Shown one piece after another: positions 32,515 to 35,497 of a DNA stretch of 35,497 bases (within the stretch, counting starts at the first letter, position 1; each line of letters opens with the position of its first letter). The DNA is taken from positions 1 to 35,497 of the forward strand of contig NZ_JAEUOI010000157.1 in assembly GCF_016790145.1 (NCBI RefSeq), read 5' to 3'. This DNA is from Propionivibrio sp. (GTDB taxonomy: Bacteria; Pseudomonadota; Gammaproteobacteria; Burkholderiales; Rhodocyclaceae). The notes beneath the pieces were generated by a model. The model was not told where the DNA came from, ran no database searches, and worked only from the letters and a program-made list of their open reading frames with translations. The position numbers and the translations under genes were made by a program.

Positions 32515-34254
32515 ATGAGCACAGAGCAATCCACTGCTTCGCTGCAGAGTTTCTTCCAGGCCGGTCAGGCCTTGACGCAAGCCTACTTCGACTTCGTCAC
32601 CCGGCAACCCTCGAGCTTCTCGATGCCTGCCGACCCCTTGTGGCAGTCAATGACGCAATTACCAAGTCTCGAGCCTTTTGCCACCCTGCAGCGCGAACTG
32701 GCCGAGCAACATACCCGCTTGTGGCTGTCGATGCTCCAGCGCCAGCCGGGCGAGGTTGTCGAGCCGATGGTCAAGCCGGAAGCCGGCGATCGGCGCTTCA
32801 GCGCGCCGGAGTGGGGCGAGACGCCGTTCTACGACTATCTGCGACAGGCCTATCTGCTCAACGCCGACTATCTCAAGAAGGTCGCAGAAGCGATGCCGAT
32901 CAGCGATGGACCGGCCAAGACGCGAATGCAGTTTCTGACCCGCCTGTACGTCGACGCCATGGCCCCGTCCAACTTCGCGGCCACCAATCCGGAATTCATC
33001 AAGACCGCTCTCGAAACCAAGGGCGAGAGCATCACCGGCGGCATAAAAAACATGCTCGCCGATCTGCAAAAGGGCCGTATCTCGATGACCGACGAGTCAG
33101 CCTTCGAGATCGGCCGCAATATCGCGACAACGCCCGGCGCCGTCGTTTTCGAAAACGATCTGATTCAATTGATCCAGTACACCCCGAGCACCGACAAGGT
33201 TTTCGAGCGACCGATCCTGCTCGTTCCGCCATGCATCAACAAGTACTACCTGATGGATCTGCAACCCGAGAATTCCTTCGTCCGCTACATCGTCGAGCAG
33301 GGGTTTACGGTCTTCCTGATCTCCTGGCGCAGCGCCGGCGAGGAACAGGGCCACTTCACCTGGGACGACTACGTTGCGATGGGGCCGATCAAGGCGCTGT
33401 CCGTAGTGCGCGAGATTACCGGCGAGGCCCGGCCCAACGCCCTCGGCTTCTGCATCGGCGGCCCACTGCTGTGCTCAGCGCTGGCGGTGCTGAAAGCACG
33501 TGGCGAGGATCCGGTCGAAAGCCTGACGCTGATGACGGCCCTGCTCGATTATTCCGAGCCGGGTGAAATCGGCGCCCTGGTCACCGAAGAAACGGTCGCC
33601 GCCTACGATGCCAAGATCGGCAAGGGCGGCGTCATGCATGGGCGCGACCTGTCCAGCGTATTCTCGGCCTTGCGCGCCAACGATCTGATCTGGCAATACG
33701 TCGTCGGCAACTACCTCAAGGGCAAGACGCCGCAGCCCTTCGACCTGCTCTACTGGAATTCGGACAGCACCAATCTGCCGGGGCCATGCTTCACCTGGTA
33801 CGTGCGCAATACCTACCTGACCAACAGGTTGCGCCAGCCAGGCAGGCTGGTCGTGCTCGGCGAAAAGATCGATCTGCGCAAGATCACGGTGCCGGCCTAC
33901 ATCATGGCGGCGCGCGAAGATCATCTGGTGCTGTGGCAGGCGGCCTATCTGTCACGCGACATCCTTGGCGGCCCGACAAGCTTCACGCTGGCCGCCAGCG
34001 GCCATATCGCCGGCTCGATCAATCCGGCGTCGAAGAATCGGCGAAACTATTGGGTGAATGACAGCGCGGAATCCCTCACCTCCGACGATTGGGTGGCCGG
34101 CGCCAGCGAGCAGAAAGGGAGCTGGTGGCCGCACTGGACCGAATGGCTCGGCCAGCGCAGCGGCATGCAGGTCGCCCCACCGAAGCAGCCCGGCAACAAG
34201 AGCTACAAGGAGATCGAACCGGCGCCAGGACGCTACGTCAAGGCGCGGGCCTAG
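32515..34254 (+). CDS. phaC: Class I polyhydroxyalkanoate synthase
   Basis: PhaC polymerises (R)-3-hydroxyacyl-CoA into storage polyester on granule surfaces. The 579-residue protein matches the length of class I enzymes. It has the lipase-box variant GFCIGG with nucleophile Cys313, Asp469 in AREDHLV and His497 in SGHIAG, corresponding to Cys319/Asp480/His508 of the Cupriavidus enzyme. Conserved PPCINKYYLMDL and SWRSAGEEQGHFTWDDYV segments are present. ATG at 32515 is chosen because it has an AAGGA ribosome-binding site; an in-frame ATG at 32461 would add 18 atypical residues. No phaA, phaB or phasin is in the window. The neighbouring acyl-ligase fusion is in the same direction but likely a separate transcript. 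Confidence 0.97.
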   Translation: MSTEQSTASLQSFFQAGQALTQAYFDFVTRQPSSFSMPADPLWQSMTQLPSLEPFATLQRELAEQHTRLWLSMLQRQPGEVVEPMVKPEAGDRRFSAPEWGETPFYDYLRQAYLLNADYLKKVAEAMPISDGPAKTRMQFLTRLYVDAMAPSNFAATNPEFIKTALETKGESITGGIKNMLADLQKGRISMTDESAFEIGRNIATTPGAVVFENDLIQLIQYTPSTDKVFERPILLVPPCINKYYLMDLQPENSFVRYIVEQGFTVFLISWRSAGEEQGHFTWDDYVAMGPIKALSVVREITGEARPNALGFCIGGPLLCSALAVLKARGEDPVESLTLMTALLDYSEPGEIGALVTEETVAAYDAKIGKGGVMHGRDLSSVFSALRANDLIWQYVVGNYLKGKTPQPFDLLYWNSDSTNLPGPCFTWYVRNTYLTNRLRQPGRLVVLGEKIDLRKITVPAYIMAAREDHLVLWQAAYLSRDILGGPTSFTLAASGHIAGSINPASKNRRNYWVNDSAESLTSDDWVAGASEQKGSWWPHWTEWLGQRSGMQVAPPKQPGNKSYKEIEPAPGRYVKARA

Positions 34255-34505
34255 GCCTGCCCAGGCCAGCGAGAAGCCATGAACAGGCGAGCCAGACACC
34301 TCGAATTAAATCGCTGTTTGGCAGCTGTCGGCCTATTGTGTTGAAAATCTCTTGCTGCGTTATTTTGCCTATCCGGATTCTGTGATTGATATGCTTATGG
34401 CGTTTTGTGACGCACAAGAGTATGAGTGCCAATAAGATCATTGCCGGAAAAGCTGCGAGGCAGGTTTCGACCCTAAGGCGACCTTCAGGTTCTTGAGAAG
34501 CGGAC

Positions 34506-34593
34506 GTTTTAACGTAGCCGTCACCGGTGCTGCGAGGCTTTATCGCGCAGCGTCCAGCGACCGAAGGGAGCGAGGTTGAGCGCCGAGTTAGAC
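34506..34593 (-). other. attC-like integron recombination site
   Basis: On the minus strand the segment opens with GTCTAAC (34593-34587), matching the RYYYAAC core, and closes with GTTAAAAC (34513-34506), close to GTTRRRY. Inside, GCGCTCAACC (34583-34574) can pair with GGTGACGGC (34525-34517), and GCTGCG/CGCAGC form a central stem with an 11-base loop (34529-34551). Size (88 bases) and layout fit an attC site. It lies downstream of a short minus-strand gene, as expected for a gene cassette. The right-hand core is imperfect, so the call is tentative; no integrase gene is in the window. Confidence 0.5.
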
Positions 34594-34707
34594 GATGACT
34601 TTTGCATGAGCAAGAAGAAGAAAATAACGCATTGCCATGAATATTCGAAGAAGTCAAAAATCAGACGATACGTGGGGACTCGATTGGATGCGCTAGGGAA
34701 TTAAACA

Positions 34708-35145
34708 CTACTTAAAAGGCGGACAGCTTTCTAGCGAGAATTCGACACGCCTGCGGCGATCCGATTCTATCCGTATGTCTTCAGCAAATTGTTCCTTCGT
34801 AACTAAGAAAAGGCCGTCCTTATCTCTCTGGCCGTTAGCTGATGCGCAGCGGACTAGTGTATTTGCTCGCGCCCTTCGCTCGGAGACGTCCATGTTCAGT
34901 CTTATGGATTCCTTGAGCGCATTTGTCTCTGCCTCTCAACTGGCGCCGCTGGGCGCCTTGTCAGCCAGATTGTTGAGAAAGGTAATTTTTTCATCTATCT
35001 CTCGAAGATTCTCTTTCCAGCCTTGGCAGTCGACTTCTCGTATTTCAGGCTTGTAGCCCGGAGGTAGGACAGAAATCTGCCCAAAGGTTATTGGTGTAGT
35101 GAGCAAGAACCCAAACCCAATCAGTAGCAGCCTTCGCATGTCCAT
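34708..35145 (-). pseudogene. Small exported-protein gene interrupted by one in-frame TGA
   Basis: Read from ATG 35145, the frame encodes a signal peptide (MDMRRLLLIGFGFLLTTPITFG). A mature part with DCQGWKENLREIDEKITFL follows, and it stops at TGA (34938-34936) after 69 residues. The same frame then continues for another 75 codons to 34708 with coherent, charged helical sequence (EAETNALKESIRLNMDVSE, RVEFSLESCPPF). Together they would make about 145 residues with a Cys near each end and in the middle. The simplest view is a single nonsense change in a cassette-type gene. Read-through or a sequencing error is possible. Family not recognised. Confidence 0.55.
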
Positions 35146-35193
35146 TATGGTTTACCCAAATACGCCATTAGAAACAGATATAGGTTAAGCAGC

Positions 35194-35200
35194 GCCCAAC
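35194..35200 (-). other. Possible cassette boundary (GTTRRRY core)
   Basis: GTTGGGC on the minus strand (35200-35194) fits the GTTRRRY core at the end of an upstream attC. It lies 49 bases before the start of the interrupted gene, the usual place for a cassette junction. A matching RYYYAAC partner was not found upstream, so this is weak on its own. Confidence 0.25.
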
Positions 35201-35497
35201 AGTTATTAGACGGGCCCGCGGGGTCTGGATGTGAGTTGATATCCATGCAGGGATTATGCCCTCTGTATCTTCTGCCCAGCAAGGAAACTGCCTTTGACAG
35301 TTCCCGTTTGACAACTCCGATATGCGAGCGCAAGTGGGATGAAAGTCCGGTTTAGGCGCGCTTTGTTCACCCCAAATCGCTGTAACCAGCACAGGGCAAG
35401 GTTTTGCTCGTTTTTTGCATTTCATATGTAGCCATACATAAGCGAATATATAGCTTGATATAATTGGTTACATTGATTAATATGTAGCCATGGCAGC
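35201..35497. other. AT-richer terminal region with operator-like repeats
   Basis: No protein was recognised; open frames on the minus strand (to 35333 and 35425) look accidental. ATATGTAGCCAT occurs twice as a direct repeat (35424-35435 and 35480-35491). The first copy is part of a perfect inverted repeat TATGTA-GCCA-TACATA (35425-35440), and GGTTACAT at 35466-35473 is an inverted near-copy. A TATAAT lies at 35459-35464. An ATG at 35490 may begin a gene that runs off the window. The layout suggests an autoregulated promoter. Confidence 0.4.

Noticed and set aside
34238-34657. Minus-strand open frame spanning the attC-like site; an internal ATG at 34441 would give a 67-residue protein with one hydrophobic helix
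   Set aside because: The long form begins inside the recombination-like site, and the short form overlaps the 3' end of phaC and shows no ribosome-binding site; kept only as a remote possibility.

Overview
The window looks like a chromosomal segment of a GC-rich betaproteobacterium, most likely a member of the Rhodocyclales (Accumulibacter/Propionivibrio/Dechloromonas-like). The reasons are an rnfABCDGE-nth block, a class I PHA synthase, greB, htpG, DUF1841 and DUF465 genes of proteobacterial type, and a full DSF-signalling gene set. The taxon is inferred from gene content only. No rRNA, tRNA or CRISPR array was seen.

Layout. 1-530 holds the 3' end of pyrD. 547-6770 is the Rnf electron-transport operon (rnfA, B, C, D, G, E) followed by nth. 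It is preceded by a good sigma-70 promoter and punctuated by long imperfect palindromes, two of which encode the C-terminal tails of RnfC and Nth. 6850-11735 holds a FIST sensor protein, a DUF1841 protein, a FecR-domain protein, an isolated GspE/PilB-type ATPase (minus strand) and a secreted protein built from three four-cysteine repeats. 11736-15442 (minus) holds a hypoxanthine-DNA glycosylase, htpG with a near-consensus sigma-32 promoter, greB and a small unknown gene. 15443-16112 has no recognisable gene but contains a textbook terminator. 16113-16331 is a DUF465 gene. 16374-20110 (minus) is a tightly packed run: permease, mini-thioredoxin, exported unknown, CapA-like protein, EamA transporter.

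20739-29151 is the most interesting part: a DSF/cyclic-di-GMP signalling locus. RpfG-like (REC + HD-GYP) and RpfC-like (membrane hybrid kinase + HPt) genes overlap by ATGA. They run convergently into an RpfF-like DSF synthase whose 3' end overlaps rpfC. Beyond rpfF lies a 1000-residue REC-GAF-PAS-PAS-GGDEF-EAL protein. Its leader and receiver are a gap-free duplicate of the rpfG leader and receiver (134 of 162 residues identical). A degenerate GGDEF fragment sits just upstream of this duplicate. The locus therefore combines the Xanthomonas layout (RpfF/RpfC/RpfG) with a PAS-GGDEF-EAL output that recalls Burkholderia RpfF/RpfR. One phosphorelay may feed two opposed c-di-GMP enzymes.

29424-34254 holds a single-chain ACP-fatty acyl-AMP ligase-PlsC acyltransferase, functionally reminiscent of E. 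coli Aas with reversed domain order and its own carrier domain, followed by phaC. From about 34500 to the end the sequence becomes richer in A+T and looks foreign. It contains an attC-like integron recombination site, a small exported-protein gene interrupted by one in-frame TGA, and operator-like repeats at the window edge.
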